From contig CAZAMF010000004.1 of the NCBI GenBank assembly GCA_964486295.1, forward strand, positions 1-64,000: DNA of 64,000 bases, read 5' to 3'. The notes beneath the pieces were generated by a model. That model had not been told where the DNA came from and ran no database searches. It worked only from the letters and a program-made list of their open reading frames with translations. This DNA is from CALBZG01 sp964486295 (lineage in GTDB: Bacteria > Bacillota > Clostridia > Peptostreptococcales > Anaerovoracaceae). Of this stretch, positions 40,862-49,625 are shown one piece after another; within the stretch, counting starts at the first letter, position 1, and each line of letters begins with the position of its first letter. A program made the position numbers and the translations under genes.

Positions 40862-41770
40862 ATGAAAGCTTCATCAAGGTTGGACCAGGTATTTGAGAAC
40901 GCCACCCCCGTTTATTTTGATAAAAACTCTAAATTTGTTTTTTTCAGCGACCAGCATAGGGGAGACGACAGCCTGTCCGACGAATTCGGAAGAAACAAAC
41001 CCATATTTAATTATGCACTAAAATATTATTATGATGCCGGCTACACCTATGTGGAAGTCGGGGACGGCGATGAAATTTGGGAGCACAATAATTTTGAACT
41101 GATACGTAACGCACATGTTACAACATTCAACCGACTTAAAGATTTTTACGATGCCGGCAGAATGTACATGCTTTTCGGAAATCACAATATCTGCTATAAA
41201 AACCCTGACAGAGTAGCCAGGGACTTATATGAAGTTTACGATGAATATCTTTGTGAAAATGAAGAACTGTTTCCTGGCATCAAAGTATATGAAGGCTTGG
41301 TGATGATCGAGAAAAATACCGGTCAGGAGATATTTGTGGTACACGGCCATCAGGGCGATCTGCTGAATGACACGCTGCATTTTTTATCCTACGGTATGTT
41401 CCGTTTTTTATGGCGATTTATGCATATTATTGGGCTCAAAAACCCGGCGAGTCCAGCTAAAAGTAGGAGAAAACGTCATAAAATCGAAAAAATGTATGAC
41501 GTCTGGATCCAAAAAAGAAATAAGATCCTGATTTGCGGGCACACGCACAGACCAAAATTTGCTATTGCGGGGGAATCAGCTTATTTTAACAGTGGCAGCT
41601 GTGTGAATCCAAGAGGGATTTTTTGTCTGGAGCTGGTGAATGATTGTTTGTTGTTGGCAACATGGAGAGTCAGTACAAAACGGGACGGGACTATGATCAT
41701 AAAGCGAACCGTGTTAAACGGGCCAGTCCCGATAGAAAAGTATAATCATATCGAGACGAACGAAAAATAG
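40862..41770 (+). CDS. Metallophosphoesterase (calcineurin-like)
   Basis: This 302-residue calcineurin-like phosphoesterase has all metal-ligand motifs in order: FFSDQHRGD (about 24-32), VGDGDEIWE (about 66-74), GNHN (about 107-110), VVHGHQGD (about 160-167) and CGHTHRP (about 224-230). The arrangement resembles LpxH-like UDP-diacylglucosamine hydrolases and Ser/Thr phosphatases, but this Gram-positive cell should not make lipid A, so the substrate is open. A hydrophobic segment near 175-195 could seat it on the membrane. It starts 3 bp after yqgF. Confidence 0.9.
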   Translation: MKASSRLDQVFENATPVYFDKNSKFVFFSDQHRGDDSLSDEFGRNKPIFNYALKYYYDAGYTYVEVGDGDEIWEHNNFELIRNAHVTTFNRLKDFYDAGRMYMLFGNHNICYKNPDRVARDLYEVYDEYLCENEELFPGIKVYEGLVMIEKNTGQEIFVVHGHQGDLLNDTLHFLSYGMFRFLWRFMHIIGLKNPASPAKSRRKRHKIEKMYDVWIQKRNKILICGHTHRPKFAIAGESAYFNSGSCVNPRGIFCLELVNDCLLLATWRVSTKRDGTMIIKRTVLNGPVPIEKYNHIETNEK

Positions 41771-41793
41771 CGGTTGTCCGTGGAGGTGCAAAT

Positions 41794-42273
41794 ATGAAAG
41801 GAATTCTGGTCTATTTTTCACTGGACGGAAATACCAGGCTCGTATGCGAAAAAATCGCAGCTTCGGCCGGTATGGATACCCTTGAACTCATTCCGATCAA
41901 ACCGTTTCCCAGTAAAGGGATTTTGAAAATGCTGATTGCCGGAAGAGCGGCAATTAAAGGAAAGCGTTCGAAACTGAAAAACTACAATTTCAATCCAAAA
42001 GATTATGATTTTATCATAATCGGTGGTCCGGTCTGGGCGGCATCGCCTTCACCGCCAATCAATGCTTTCTTGTCCGAGAACAGTTTCTTTAATAAGAAAG
42101 TAGCACTGTTGGCTTGTGAATCTAGCGGTGGATCGGATAGGATGTTCAGTAAGATTGAACAACTGATTCCGGATGCTAATATTATTTCCACGCTGACCTT
42201 GATCAGTCCAAAAACAAAGGATACCGAAGCGCAGATTGAAAGAGCCATCACTTGGGCAAAATTTCTTATGTAG
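41794..42273 (+). CDS. Flavodoxin-family protein
   Basis: This 159-residue protein has the flavodoxin fold. The FMN phosphate loop is YFSLDGNTRLVCEKIA (residues 6-21), a variant of the usual SxTGNT. The FMN ring region is IIGGPVWAASPSPPINAFL. It probably carries electrons in place of ferredoxin or acts as a small flavin reductase. The start ATG 41794 follows TGGAGG. It closes the alaS-led group; a terminator follows at 42326. Confidence 0.9.
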   Translation: MKGILVYFSLDGNTRLVCEKIAASAGMDTLELIPIKPFPSKGILKMLIAGRAAIKGKRSKLKNYNFNPKDYDFIIIGGPVWAASPSPPINAFLSENSFFNKKVALLACESSGGSDRMFSKIEQLIPDANIISTLTLISPKTKDTEAQIERAITWAKFLM

Positions 42274-42325
42274 GAAATTATAATAGACAACTGCGACTGT
42301 CTTTTAGGCCGTATTAATGGAAAAT

Positions 42326-42359
42326 ACCGTCCATGAAACAATTTCAGCGGACGGTTTTT
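42326..42359 (+). terminator. Terminator after the flavodoxin gene
   Basis: The outer stem ACCGTCC/GGACGGT (42326-42332 and 42349-42355) encloses an inner TGAAA/TTTCA pair and is followed by TTTTTG. Confidence 0.88.
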
Positions 42360-42400
42360 GTTATTTTTAACAAAACTTTTATGCTTCATTAAGATAAATG

Positions 42401-42429
42401 TTGAAACTATTATACATATTTGGTATGAT
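42401..42429 (+). promoter_or_regulatory. Sigma-A promoter for pyc
   Basis: TTGAAA (42401-42406) and TATGAT (42424-42429) are separated by 17 bp, 32 bp before the start. Confidence 0.8.
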
Positions 42430-42460
42430 ATTTTGAAAAGCTTGATTAGGAGGTGGAAGT

Positions 42461-45400
42461 TTGAAAAAATTTAAAAGAATTTTAGTTGCCAATCGGGGTG
42501 AAATTGCGATACGTGTGTTCAGAGCCTGCAAAGAGTTAGGAATCAGAACCGTAGCTATATATTCTGAAGAGGATCAATACTCCTTGTTTCGTACAAAAGC
42601 AGATGAATCTTATAAAATTGGCAAGGGTAAAGCTCCAGTGGAAGCCTATCTTGGCATACGCGAAATTATCGATCTGGCGAAAGCCAAAGGAGTGGATGCA
42701 ATTCATCCGGGATACGGGTTTTTGTCGGAAAACACAGATTTTGCCAGATTATGTGAAGAATCAGGTATAGCATTCATCGGTCCTAACCATGAAATGATGG
42801 AACAATTGGGTGACAAAGTCAATTCGAAGCTTGTTGCTACAAAAGTCGGCGTTCCGACGATACCTGGCGTGCAAAAAATCATTTCGAATGAAGATGAAGC
42901 GTTGGAATTTGCAAGAATATGCGGTTATCCGATCATGCTCAAGGCTTCGGCCGGCGGCGGCGGAAGGGGAATGCGCATTGTCAGAGAAGAAAAGGATCTG
43001 ATCAGTGAGTATCGAAATGCGCAGAGCGAAGCCGGAAAGGCCTTCGGAGTTTCCAGTATTTTTATCGAAAAATATATTGAGAACCCAAAGCACATTGAAG
43101 TTCAGGTCTTGGGTGACGAATATGGCAATCTGGTCCACTTATATGAGAGGGATTGCTCAATCCAGAGAAGACATCAGAAAGTGATCGAGATGACACCGGC
43201 ATTAAGCATTACAGAGGAGCAGAGAAACATCATCTGCAGTGATGCCTTGAAAATTGCGAAAGCTGTGAATTACAGAAGCGCCGGCACCATTGAGTTTTTA
43301 GTCGGCAGCGATGGTCAGCACTATTTTATCGAAATGAATCCGAGGATTCAGGTTGAACATACCGTAACTGAAGTTACCACCGGTATCGATATCGTCCAGG
43401 CTCAGATTTTGATCGCACAGGGCTATGCTTTGGATTCCGAAGAAATCAATATCAAAAGCCAGGATGACATCGTACCTCGAGGCTACGCAATACAATGCCG
43501 TGTTACTACAGAAGATCCGGCAAACGGATTTGTCCCTGACATCGGAACCTTGGAAGTTTACAGAACCGGTTCAGGATTTGGCATCCGGCTTGACGGAGGC
43601 AACGGTTTTACGGGTTCTACCATTACCCCTTATTATGATAGTTTGCTGGTTAAGGTAACCTCACTGGGCAGAACCTTTGAGGATGCCGTCAGAAAATCTA
43701 TACGGGCATTGGACGAACTCAAAATCAAGGGTGTTAAAACGAACGTTGAATTTTTATTGAACGTACTGAATCATCCAGTGTTCAGATCGGGAAACTGCAA
43801 CACCGGATTTATAGAAGACTATCCGGAACTTTTGAATATTAAAGCCAGCGGCGATAAAGAATTGAAGCTGATCCGTTTTCTTGGCAATAAATTTGTCAAT
43901 GAAAGGAAAGGGGAGAAGCCGGAGTTTGATATCCCATATGCTCCTGATATCAATCATTTGACAGCAAAAAACGGCACAAAACAGCTGCTTGATACAATGG
44001 GGCCTAAAAAACTTTCGGACTGGGTACTGGGTCAGAAGCAACTGCTTCTGACAGATACTACGCTGCGTGACGCTCAGCAGTCCTTAATCGCAACAAGGCT
44101 CAGAACCGTGGATATGCTTAAAATTGCTCCTGCAATGGCCACATACGGCAGCGACTTATTTTCTATAGAAATGTGGGGCGGTGCTACCTTTGATGTCTCT
44201 TATCGTTTTCTTCAGGAATCTCCATGGGAACGTCTTGAAAGACTCAGGGAAATGATTCCAAATGTAATGTTCCAGATGCTTTTCAGGGGAGCCAACGCTG
44301 TAGGTTATAAAAATTATCCTGATAATGTTGTTCGTCGCTTTGTAAAAGACGCAGCTGCTGCAGGGATCGACGTATTCCGTATATTCGATTCTCTAAACTG
44401 GATCCCTGGCATGGAAGTCGCGTTGGATGAGGTCCTGAACCAGGGCAAGTTGGCTGAAATGGCAATATGCTACACGGGTGATATTCTGGATGATAAAAAA
44501 GATAAATACACCCTGAACTATTATGTGAAGATGGCGAAGGAACTGGAAAGAATGGGTGCCCATATCCTTTGCATCAAGGATATGTCCAGCCTACTGAAAC
44601 CAATGGCTGCTTTTAAATTGGTCAGTGCATTGAAAAATGAGCTCACCATACCTGTGCATCTACACACCCATGATACCAGTGGGAATGGCGGAGCGTCCAT
44701 CCTGATGGCTTCAATGGCTGGAGTGGATATCGTTGATGCCGCATTCAGCGGTATGGCGGGGCTGACAAGCCAACCATCATTGAATTCCATAGCAGCAGCT
44801 TTGAAAAACACAGACAGAGAATCAAGTCTGGACGAAGATGGGCTTCAGTTGATATCCAATTATTGGGATTCCGTGCGGCCTGTATATGAAGCTTATGAGT
44901 CTGGTTTGAAGTCGGGTACGGCTGAAATCTATAAATATGAAATCCCTGGCGGACAATATTCGAACCTGAAACCGCAGGTTGAGAGTCTGGGCCTGGGAGA
45001 TAAATTCACTGAAGTGAAGGAGATGTTTATAGCGGTCAACGAGATGCTTGGGGATATCGTAAAAGTAACGCCTTCCTCAAAAGCAGTGGGTGATATGGCG
45101 ATCTTCATGGTGCAAAACGGACTGACACCTGAAAACATCTATGAGAAAGCTAAAGATATTGACTTCCCTGACTCCATCGTCTCCTATTTTGAAGGCATGA
45201 TGGGTCAACCGGAAGGCGGATTCCCTGATCGTCTCCAGCAGCTTGTTCTGAAAGGTCGTAAACCGATCACTGTCAGACCGGGATCTCTGCTGCCGGATGA
45301 AGATTTTGATCAGATCAAGAAACATCTGGATAGTAAATTCCATATTGATTCAACGGAACTGGATCTGATCAGTTACGCGATGTATCCAAAAGTATTTGAA

Positions 45401-45889
45401 GACTATCTCACGAAATTAGAGAAAGAAGGAAACTTCAAATATATGGGCAGTGACGTATTCTTCCATGGACTGCGCGAAGGGGAAACCTGCGAAGTCAAGC
45501 TTGAAGAAGGCAAGGTCCTTGTTGTCAAACTGGTAGAAGTCAGGAACATGGACGAAGACGGCAATTGCTCGTTAGCATTCGAAATCAACGGCAACCGCAG
45601 AGTTGTTTCCATTAAAGACAAAGCCGCTAATCTGCTGATCAATAAGGAATATACTAAATTTGCCGAAGCAAATGATCCTTCACAGGTCGGGGCGAATCTT
45701 TCGGGTGCGATCATCAAGATCCATGTGAAAGAAGGAGATTTCGTAACAGAGGGTCAGCCTATCGCGGTTATAGAAGCGATGAAAATGGAAACGAATATTT
45801 TGGCGTCCATGGCTGGCATTGTGGAAGAAATCGTTGTCAAGGAAGGCGCACAAGTTCTGGCCGGTCAATTGATCGCCAGGATCAAGTAG
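42461..45889 (+). CDS. pyc: Pyruvate carboxylase
   Basis: This 1142-residue biotin enzyme converts pyruvate, bicarbonate and ATP to oxaloacetate. The biotin carboxylase domain (about 1-450) has the ATP-grasp loop KASAGGGGRGM and ERDCSIQRRHQKVIE. The carboxyltransferase domain (about 525-800) has TLRDAQQSLIATR and metal ligands in HTHDTSG. The C-terminal biotin carrier carries the biotinylated Lys-1108 in EAMKMET. The start is TTG 42461 with AGGAGG 7 nt upstream. The single-polypeptide form, with its own promoter and terminator, provides oxaloacetate for biosynthesis, fitting an incomplete TCA cycle. Confidence 0.98.
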   Translation: MKKFKRILVANRGEIAIRVFRACKELGIRTVAIYSEEDQYSLFRTKADESYKIGKGKAPVEAYLGIREIIDLAKAKGVDAIHPGYGFLSENTDFARLCEESGIAFIGPNHEMMEQLGDKVNSKLVATKVGVPTIPGVQKIISNEDEALEFARICGYPIMLKASAGGGGRGMRIVREEKDLISEYRNAQSEAGKAFGVSSIFIEKYIENPKHIEVQVLGDEYGNLVHLYERDCSIQRRHQKVIEMTPALSITEEQRNIICSDALKIAKAVNYRSAGTIEFLVGSDGQHYFIEMNPRIQVEHTVTEVTTGIDIVQAQILIAQGYALDSEEINIKSQDDIVPRGYAIQCRVTTEDPANGFVPDIGTLEVYRTGSGFGIRLDGGNGFTGSTITPYYDSLLVKVTSLGRTFEDAVRKSIRALDELKIKGVKTNVEFLLNVLNHPVFRSGNCNTGFIEDYPELLNIKASGDKELKLIRFLGNKFVNERKGEKPEFDIPYAPDINHLTAKNGTKQLLDTMGPKKLSDWVLGQKQLLLTDTTLRDAQQSLIATRLRTVDMLKIAPAMATYGSDLFSIEMWGGATFDVSYRFLQESPWERLERLREMIPNVMFQMLFRGANAVGYKNYPDNVVRRFVKDAAAAGIDVFRIFDSLNWIPGMEVALDEVLNQGKLAEMAICYTGDILDDKKDKYTLNYYVKMAKELERMGAHILCIKDMSSLLKPMAAFKLVSALKNELTIPVHLHTHDTSGNGGASILMASMAGVDIVDAAFSGMAGLTSQPSLNSIAAALKNTDRESSLDEDGLQLISNYWDSVRPVYEAYESGLKSGTAEIYKYEIPGGQYSNLKPQVESLGLGDKFTEVKEMFIAVNEMLGDIVKVTPSSKAVGDMAIFMVQNGLTPENIYEKAKDIDFPDSIVSYFEGMMGQPEGGFPDRLQQLVLKGRKPITVRPGSLLPDEDFDQIKKHLDSKFHIDSTELDLISYAMYPKVFEDYLTKLEKEGNFKYMGSDVFFHGLREGETCEVKLEEGKVLVVKLVEVRNMDEDGNCSLAFEINGNRRVVSIKDKAANLLINKEYTKFAEANDPSQVGANLSGAIIKIHVKEGDFVTEGQPIAVIEAMKMETNILASMAGIVEEIVVKEGAQVLAGQLIARIK

Positions 45890-45944
45890 TACAGTATCCA
45901 GATAGCGAAATTTGACAGAGTAGTAATAAATTTAGTTAAAAAAT

Positions 45945-45986
45945 AAAACCGGGGTTGAAGATATGATCATCAATCTCGGTTTTTTA
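45945..45986 (+). terminator. Terminator after pyc
   Basis: The 14-bp stem with two G-U pairs (arms 45945-45958 and 45970-45983) ends in a T-run. Confidence 0.88.
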
Positions 45987-46092
45987 TTATTATTATTTAT
46001 AATATTAAATAATTTAATAATCAATAATATAAGGTTTGGCGATTTCATCAAATTATCTGAGTGGGTATGGCGGGGTCAATGATGAGATAGAT

Positions 46093-46130
46093 TTATCTAT
46101 TCCTAAAATCATAATTTTGGGAATAGATAA
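46093..46130. repeat. 17-bp inverted repeat
   Basis: The arms at 46093-46109 and 46114-46130 are complementary apart from one T-G position, around a CATA loop. No T-run follows on either strand. It lies within the 563-bp gap between pyc and the LysM gene, next to the remnant at 46140. The rest of that gap (45987-46092 and 46336-46452) shows AT-rich sequence without a supportable gene. Confidence 0.7.
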
Positions 46131-46139
46131 GAAACCAAA

Positions 46140-46335
46140 TCACATCTTTTCTTTAGACCTATTATCCAAATCTTTTTCAATTCCGCTATCATCGCTAATG
46201 CCAAGCAACAATCCGATTACCCCGCCGTAAATTGTGGTTACAATAGGATTTGATGTGATCAGACACGTGCCTGTCGAGCAGCCCACTATTTCATAATATT
46301 CATATCCCAAGGCACACCCCAGACTGTAACATCAT
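46140..46335 (-). pseudogene. Remnant of a DUF6132-like small membrane protein
   Basis: On the minus strand a frame closes at 46140-46142 and encodes LGYEYYEIVGCSTGTCLITS followed by NPIVTTIYGGVIGLLLG. This matches the DUF6132 pattern of a first TM end, GCxxGxCPITSNP and a second TM. It has no ATG in frame. The only start is TTG at 46310, which would remove half of the first TM, and a stop lies at 46332-46334. The ATG ATG at 46335-46330 in another frame reads MMLQSGVCLG and joins well after a one-base shift, so a frameshifted gene is likely. The usual Pro of CPIT is Leu. A short functional form cannot be excluded. Confidence 0.5.
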
Positions 46336-46452
46336 CACAATTGATCACAAAAAACGAGGCTCTATTTTGCGTTTTAAGCGATTTTTTTATAGAGGTCAAA
46401 TAGTTGATACCTGTTGATATCAGTTGGATTTACAGCATCAGGCAAGGAACGA

Positions 46453-46761
46453 TCAAATCGAAATCGGAACCTGCAAAATCATACCCGGCTGCAATTCATC
46501 GGCTTGGATTTCATTGATTTTACAAATTTCATAAACAACTTTTCTGATATCGGTTTCCGGATCCTGATAGTCGGATGCGATATCCCAAATCGTATCGCCA
46601 TGATGGATTTCGACTTGCGCATAAACATCTTTGGTCAATCCAGCCGCATCATTCAAACCAAGCACTGTATTCGTCAATGCTACAAAACTGATAATACATA
46701 TAAATACAAACACTGTAAATCTAAACTGAGATTTGATTCTGTAGATTTTACTTTTTCTCAT
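46453..46761 (-). CDS. LysM-domain protein, YneA-like SOS cell division inhibitor
   Basis: This 102-residue protein has one N-terminal TM (about 14-34) and an extracellular LysM domain (about 50-100; VEIHHGDTIWDIASDYQDPETD). This is the architecture of YneA, which delays septation in Bacillus during SOS. The start at 46761 follows GGGAGG with a 9-nt spacer. The promoter carries two LexA boxes (see 46802 and 46833), so DNA-damage control is strongly supported from sequence. lexA itself is not in the window, although yneA normally lies beside it. The name is by architecture, since YneA-type proteins diverge fast. Confidence 0.85.
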   Translation of the reverse strand: MRKSKIYRIKSQFRFTVFVFICIISFVALTNTVLGLNDAAGLTKDVYAQVEIHHGDTIWDIASDYQDPETDIRKVVYEICKINEIQADELQPGMILQVPISI

Positions 46762-46801
46762 ACGGCGGCACCTCCCGAAAACAAGCTTTCCTTCCCTGTC
46801 A

Positions 46802-46813
46802 GAACATTTGTTC
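46802..46813. promoter_or_regulatory. LexA (SOS) box 1 of the yneA-like gene
   Basis: GAACATTTGTTC is a perfect GAAC-N4-GTTC palindrome, located just downstream of the -10 box, around the predicted transcript start. Confidence 0.88.
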
Positions 46814-46823
46814 TTTTGATTTT

Positions 46824-46852
46824 ATGATAGTCGAATGCGTGTTCTTTGTCAA
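46824..46852 (-). promoter_or_regulatory. Sigma-A promoter of the yneA-like gene
   Basis: On the minus strand, TTGACA (46852-46847) and TATCAT (46829-46824) are separated by 17 bp. The spacer contains the second LexA box. Confidence 0.82.
46833..46844. promoter_or_regulatory. LexA (SOS) box 2 of the yneA-like gene
   Basis: GAATGCGTGTTC, in the context CGAATGCGTGTTCT, differs from CGAACRNRYGTTYC at two positions. It fills the spacer between -35 and -10. Confidence 0.7.
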
Positions 46853-46868
46853 CAAATATTTCCAAATT

Positions 46869-46895
46869 AAAAGAACTGCCTCGCAGCAGCTCTTT
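46869..46895 (-). terminator. Terminator at the end of the mut/mia transcription unit
   Basis: On the minus strand, AAAGAGCTGC and GCAGTTCTTTT pair around a 6-nt loop with one G-U pair, followed by TTTTAATTT. It lies 48 bp after the PPOX gene stop. Confidence 0.75.
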
Positions 46896-46942
46896 CGTTC
46901 GGATCTTTTGTTCTCTATATTGTCCAACCAAATAATAATCAA

Positions 46943-47464
46943 TCATGCCCGGACTACATTGGGCTTCGATCCGTCCCATCGTTTTCCGGTCATGGAACTG
47001 ATTGTCACCTTGATGATCAAGGTGCCGGTAATTTTCTTCTCTGTATATAAATCATCGCTGTGGCTGTAATGCTCCGGTTTCATTTTATTGACCAGCAGAC
47101 GGTACGCATCGATTTTATCTTCTCTGTCGTTCAGGATTTCGGCTGTACCGAAACCAATGACGCTTTCATACGAAATTCCCCAGTCGCATGGTTTATAAGT
47201 ATTTTCCACCACTTTTTCCGTAATGGAACTCTGGACTTCAAAACAAACGTTATGGTTTTTTCTTAAAATGTCCAGTTTTGTTCCAACCTCAGCGCAATGA
47301 AAATACAGTGCATTATCCTGATAGGCAAAAATCATCGGAATCACATAGGGCTGATTTTCTGCGCACATAGCAAGATGGCAAATATGTTGTCTATTCAGTA
47401 TTCCAATTATTTCTTCCCGATCTTTGATTTCCCTGTCTCTTCTTCTCATCTGTCCGATCTCCAT
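46943..47464 (-). CDS. Pyridoxamine 5'-phosphate oxidase-family flavoprotein
   Basis: This 173-residue split-barrel FMN-binding protein resembles the NimA/PPOX group (REIKDREEIIGILNRQHICHLAM start, PYVIPMIFAYQDNALYFHCA). NimA-type members reduce nitro groups such as in 5-nitroimidazoles; others reduce flavins or haem derivatives. The NimA-like His is present in the 'FHCA' strand. The start at 47464 follows GGGAGG. It is the last gene of the unit that runs back to nusB and is followed by a terminator. Substrate unknown. Confidence 0.85.
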   Translation of the reverse strand: MEIGQMRRRDREIKDREEIIGILNRQHICHLAMCAENQPYVIPMIFAYQDNALYFHCAEVGTKLDILRKNHNVCFEVQSSITEKVVENTYKPCDWGISYESVIGFGTAEILNDREDKIDAYRLLVNKMKPEHYSHSDDLYTEKKITGTLIIKVTISSMTGKRWDGSKPNVVRA

Positions 47465-47493
47465 AATCCGCCTCCCTTAAATTTTCCACTTTT

Positions 47494-48282
47494 TTATATC
47501 TCATCATCCTGATTGTTCAGAGTCTCACCCTCTTGGCTTTCTTCATTTTCGTTTTCATGAATGACATACTTTTCATATCCGTGGTCGACAAAATGGATCA
47601 GCCGGTTCCTATTGATAAAGCCGATGATAAACAATGCAACCATCAACGCTGCTAAAAGGATCACGCCGATATAGCTTTCTTTATGCAGCATACTGCCTGT
47701 CATGATGCTTACAGCAAGGGCCGGAGTTCTGCCAATCAGGGACAAGACAAGAAACGGCAGAAATTTCATATTGGATACCCCAGCCACATATCCGATAAAA
47801 TCCTTTGGAAGTCCCGGTACCATATATAAAATCAAAACCGCGATATACGCTCGTTCGCTGTTCAGACGTTCCAGAAAATTATTGAATTTTTCCGGTTCGA
47901 TCAAAACCCTCATAGCGCTCTGGCCTAAAATGATTGAAAGATAGTAAGTGATCGCGGTTCCGGCGGCCGCTCCCGCCAGAGATAATAAAAATCCCGCAGG
48001 AAAACCAAGCAGCCAGCCGGCAGCCATATTGATGAACTGGCCCGGTATAATGAAAATGATGATTTGCAGGATCTGAAGCCCGAAATAAATCAGATAAAGT
48101 TTTGTGTAATCATTTTTCTCCACAAAACTCATAAGAAATGTTTGCGCTTCTTCCAACGTGTTGATCTTTTCGATCAGTTCCGGATTCAGCAAGATGATAT
48201 AAGCAGGTATTCCGGCAATAATAGCAGCCAAAATAATCAGTTTTAATACTGAAAGCGCTTTTCTCAGCCCAGTTACTTTCAT
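47494..48282 (-). CDS. TVP38/TMEM64 (DedA-superfamily) membrane protein
   Basis: This 262-residue membrane protein has about six hydrophobic segments and the VTT/SNARE-associated Golgi domain (PGQFINMAAGWLLGFPAG, GAAAGTAITYYLSIILG). The family includes lipid scramblases and transporters of the DedA superfamily. A C-terminal acidic cytosolic tail (about 225-262) ends in many Glu and Asp residues. It overlaps the YnbB-like gene by 4 bp, so the two are co-translated. The PPOX gene begins 29 bp after it. Confidence 0.9.
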   Translation of the reverse strand: MKVTGLRKALSVLKLIILAAIIAGIPAYIILLNPELIEKINTLEEAQTFLMSFVEKNDYTKLYLIYFGLQILQIIIFIIPGQFINMAAGWLLGFPAGFLLSLAGAAAGTAITYYLSIILGQSAMRVLIEPEKFNNFLERLNSERAYIAVLILYMVPGLPKDFIGYVAGVSNMKFLPFLVLSLIGRTPALAVSIMTGSMLHKESYIGVILLAALMVALFIIGFINRNRLIHFVDHGYEKYVIHENENEESQEGETLNNQDDEI

Positions 48283-49565
48283 AGGATCCCTTTATCCTTC
48301 ATCGTCTGAAGCGCTTTGATCACGCCAAATTTTGAATGCTCATAGGTAAGCCCCCCCTGAAAGTAAACATTATATGGCGCTCGGATAGGAGCATCAGCAG
48401 ATAGTTCAATGGAAGAGCCCTGTATAAAGGCGCCGGCAGCCATGATCACCTGATCATCATATCCAGGCATATCCCAAGGTACGGGAACAACATGGGAGTC
48501 AATAGGGGCAGCTGCCTGGATTCCTTCACAAAATGCAATCACTGCTTCAGGAGAATTTAGCTTTACAGCCTGTATGATATCGCTTCTGTCATCTGACGGT
48601 TCCGGACATACATCATACCCAAGGGTCTTAAACGCCTGTCCGCATAAAATAGCGCCTTTGACCGCACCATTGACCACTTTTGGAGCCATAAACAGACCCT
48701 GAAGCATTGTCCTTGTCTGTCCGAAAGTAAGCCCGCATTCCCCTCCAATGCCTGGAGAGGTCATTCTATATGAGATGCTCTCGATGAGGTCCTTTCGCCC
48801 CACGATATAACCGCCGGTCAAAGCCAGCCCTCCGCCCGGATTTTTGATCAAAGATCCGGCCATCACATCCACTCCTACTTCCGTTGGCTCCTGAACGTCC
48901 AAAAATTCTCCGTAACAATTATCCGCCATTAAAATAATATCCGGATTCAACTGTTTCATAAATTGTGCCCAGGCCTGTATTTCCTGAAGAGTAATAGCTT
49001 TTCTCCAGCCGTAGCCTGTAGCCCTCTGAACCGTACACATCCTCGTTTTATCACTGACAGCCGCCTTGATGCCATCAAAATCCAGACTGCCATCCGGTTT
49101 CAGCTCCACCTGATTATAAGTGATGCCGAACTCCTTCAGCGATCCTTTCCCCTGCCCTCTGATGCCGATCACTTCTTCCAAGGTATCGTAAGGAGCCCCG
49201 GTACAGTAAATCAGTTCATCTCCGGGTCTTAAGATGCCGGCTAGGGTCAGCGTCAAGGCATGGGTTCCGTTTACGATAATGGGTCTGACCAAAGAGGCTT
49301 CCGTTTTAAAAACTGTGGAATAAACCCTCTCTATAGCCTCCCGGCCCGGATCGTCATACCCGTAACCCGTGGTCCACCTGAAATGCACGTCGCTGATTTC
49401 ATTGATCTGAAAGGCCTGCAGCACTTTGTACTGATTATAGGCCATGATATCATCCAGCTTTTCAAATTCCGGTTTTATTTTTTCTTCAGAAGCACGGATC
49501 AGCTCCAGCACCTCTTTTGATATATTAAACTTTTCCATTAAATAACTGTCAGTTCGTGTGCTCAT
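48279..49565 (-). CDS. Methionine gamma-lyase-family PLP protein (YnbB/aluminium resistance type)
   Basis: This 428-residue fold-type I PLP enzyme is of the PF06838 family, called YnbB in Bacillus. The PLP region is AGSLIKNPGGGLALTGGY with the predicted Schiff-base Lys. Phosphate-binding residues are in VNGTHALTLTLAGIL, and the cofactor Asp in MADNCYGEF. The reaction is not established; the family has been named aluminium resistance protein or probable cystathionine-type lyase. Its position beside miaA and mutSL is the conserved Firmicutes setting, where hfq and lexA are often also present, but not here. The start is ATG 49565. Confidence 0.92.
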   Translation of the reverse strand: MSTRTDSYLMEKFNISKEVLELIRASEEKIKPEFEKLDDIMAYNQYKVLQAFQINEISDVHFRWTTGYGYDDPGREAIERVYSTVFKTEASLVRPIIVNGTHALTLTLAGILRPGDELIYCTGAPYDTLEEVIGIRGQGKGSLKEFGITYNQVELKPDGSLDFDGIKAAVSDKTRMCTVQRATGYGWRKAITLQEIQAWAQFMKQLNPDIILMADNCYGEFLDVQEPTEVGVDVMAGSLIKNPGGGLALTGGYIVGRKDLIESISYRMTSPGIGGECGLTFGQTRTMLQGLFMAPKVVNGAVKGAILCGQAFKTLGYDVCPEPSDDRSDIIQAVKLNSPEAVIAFCEGIQAAAPIDSHVVPVPWDMPGYDDQVIMAAGAFIQGSSIELSADAPIRAPYNVYFQGGLTYEHSKFGVIKALQTMKDKGIL

Positions 49566-49625
49566 TTTTACTCTCCGCTCATATTTTTATCTAAGTCCGT
49601 TTATTTTATATCTGCTCGTATTTTA

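Noticed and set aside
46036..46230. 64-codon plus-strand frame between pyc and the LysM gene
   Set aside because: No SD, low-complexity product, and the opposite strand carries the recognisable DUF6132-like sequence.
46758..47069. Frames of 73 codons (minus) and 81 codons (plus) around the yneA-like promoter
   Set aside because: They cover the promoter, LexA boxes and terminator and have no family resemblance.
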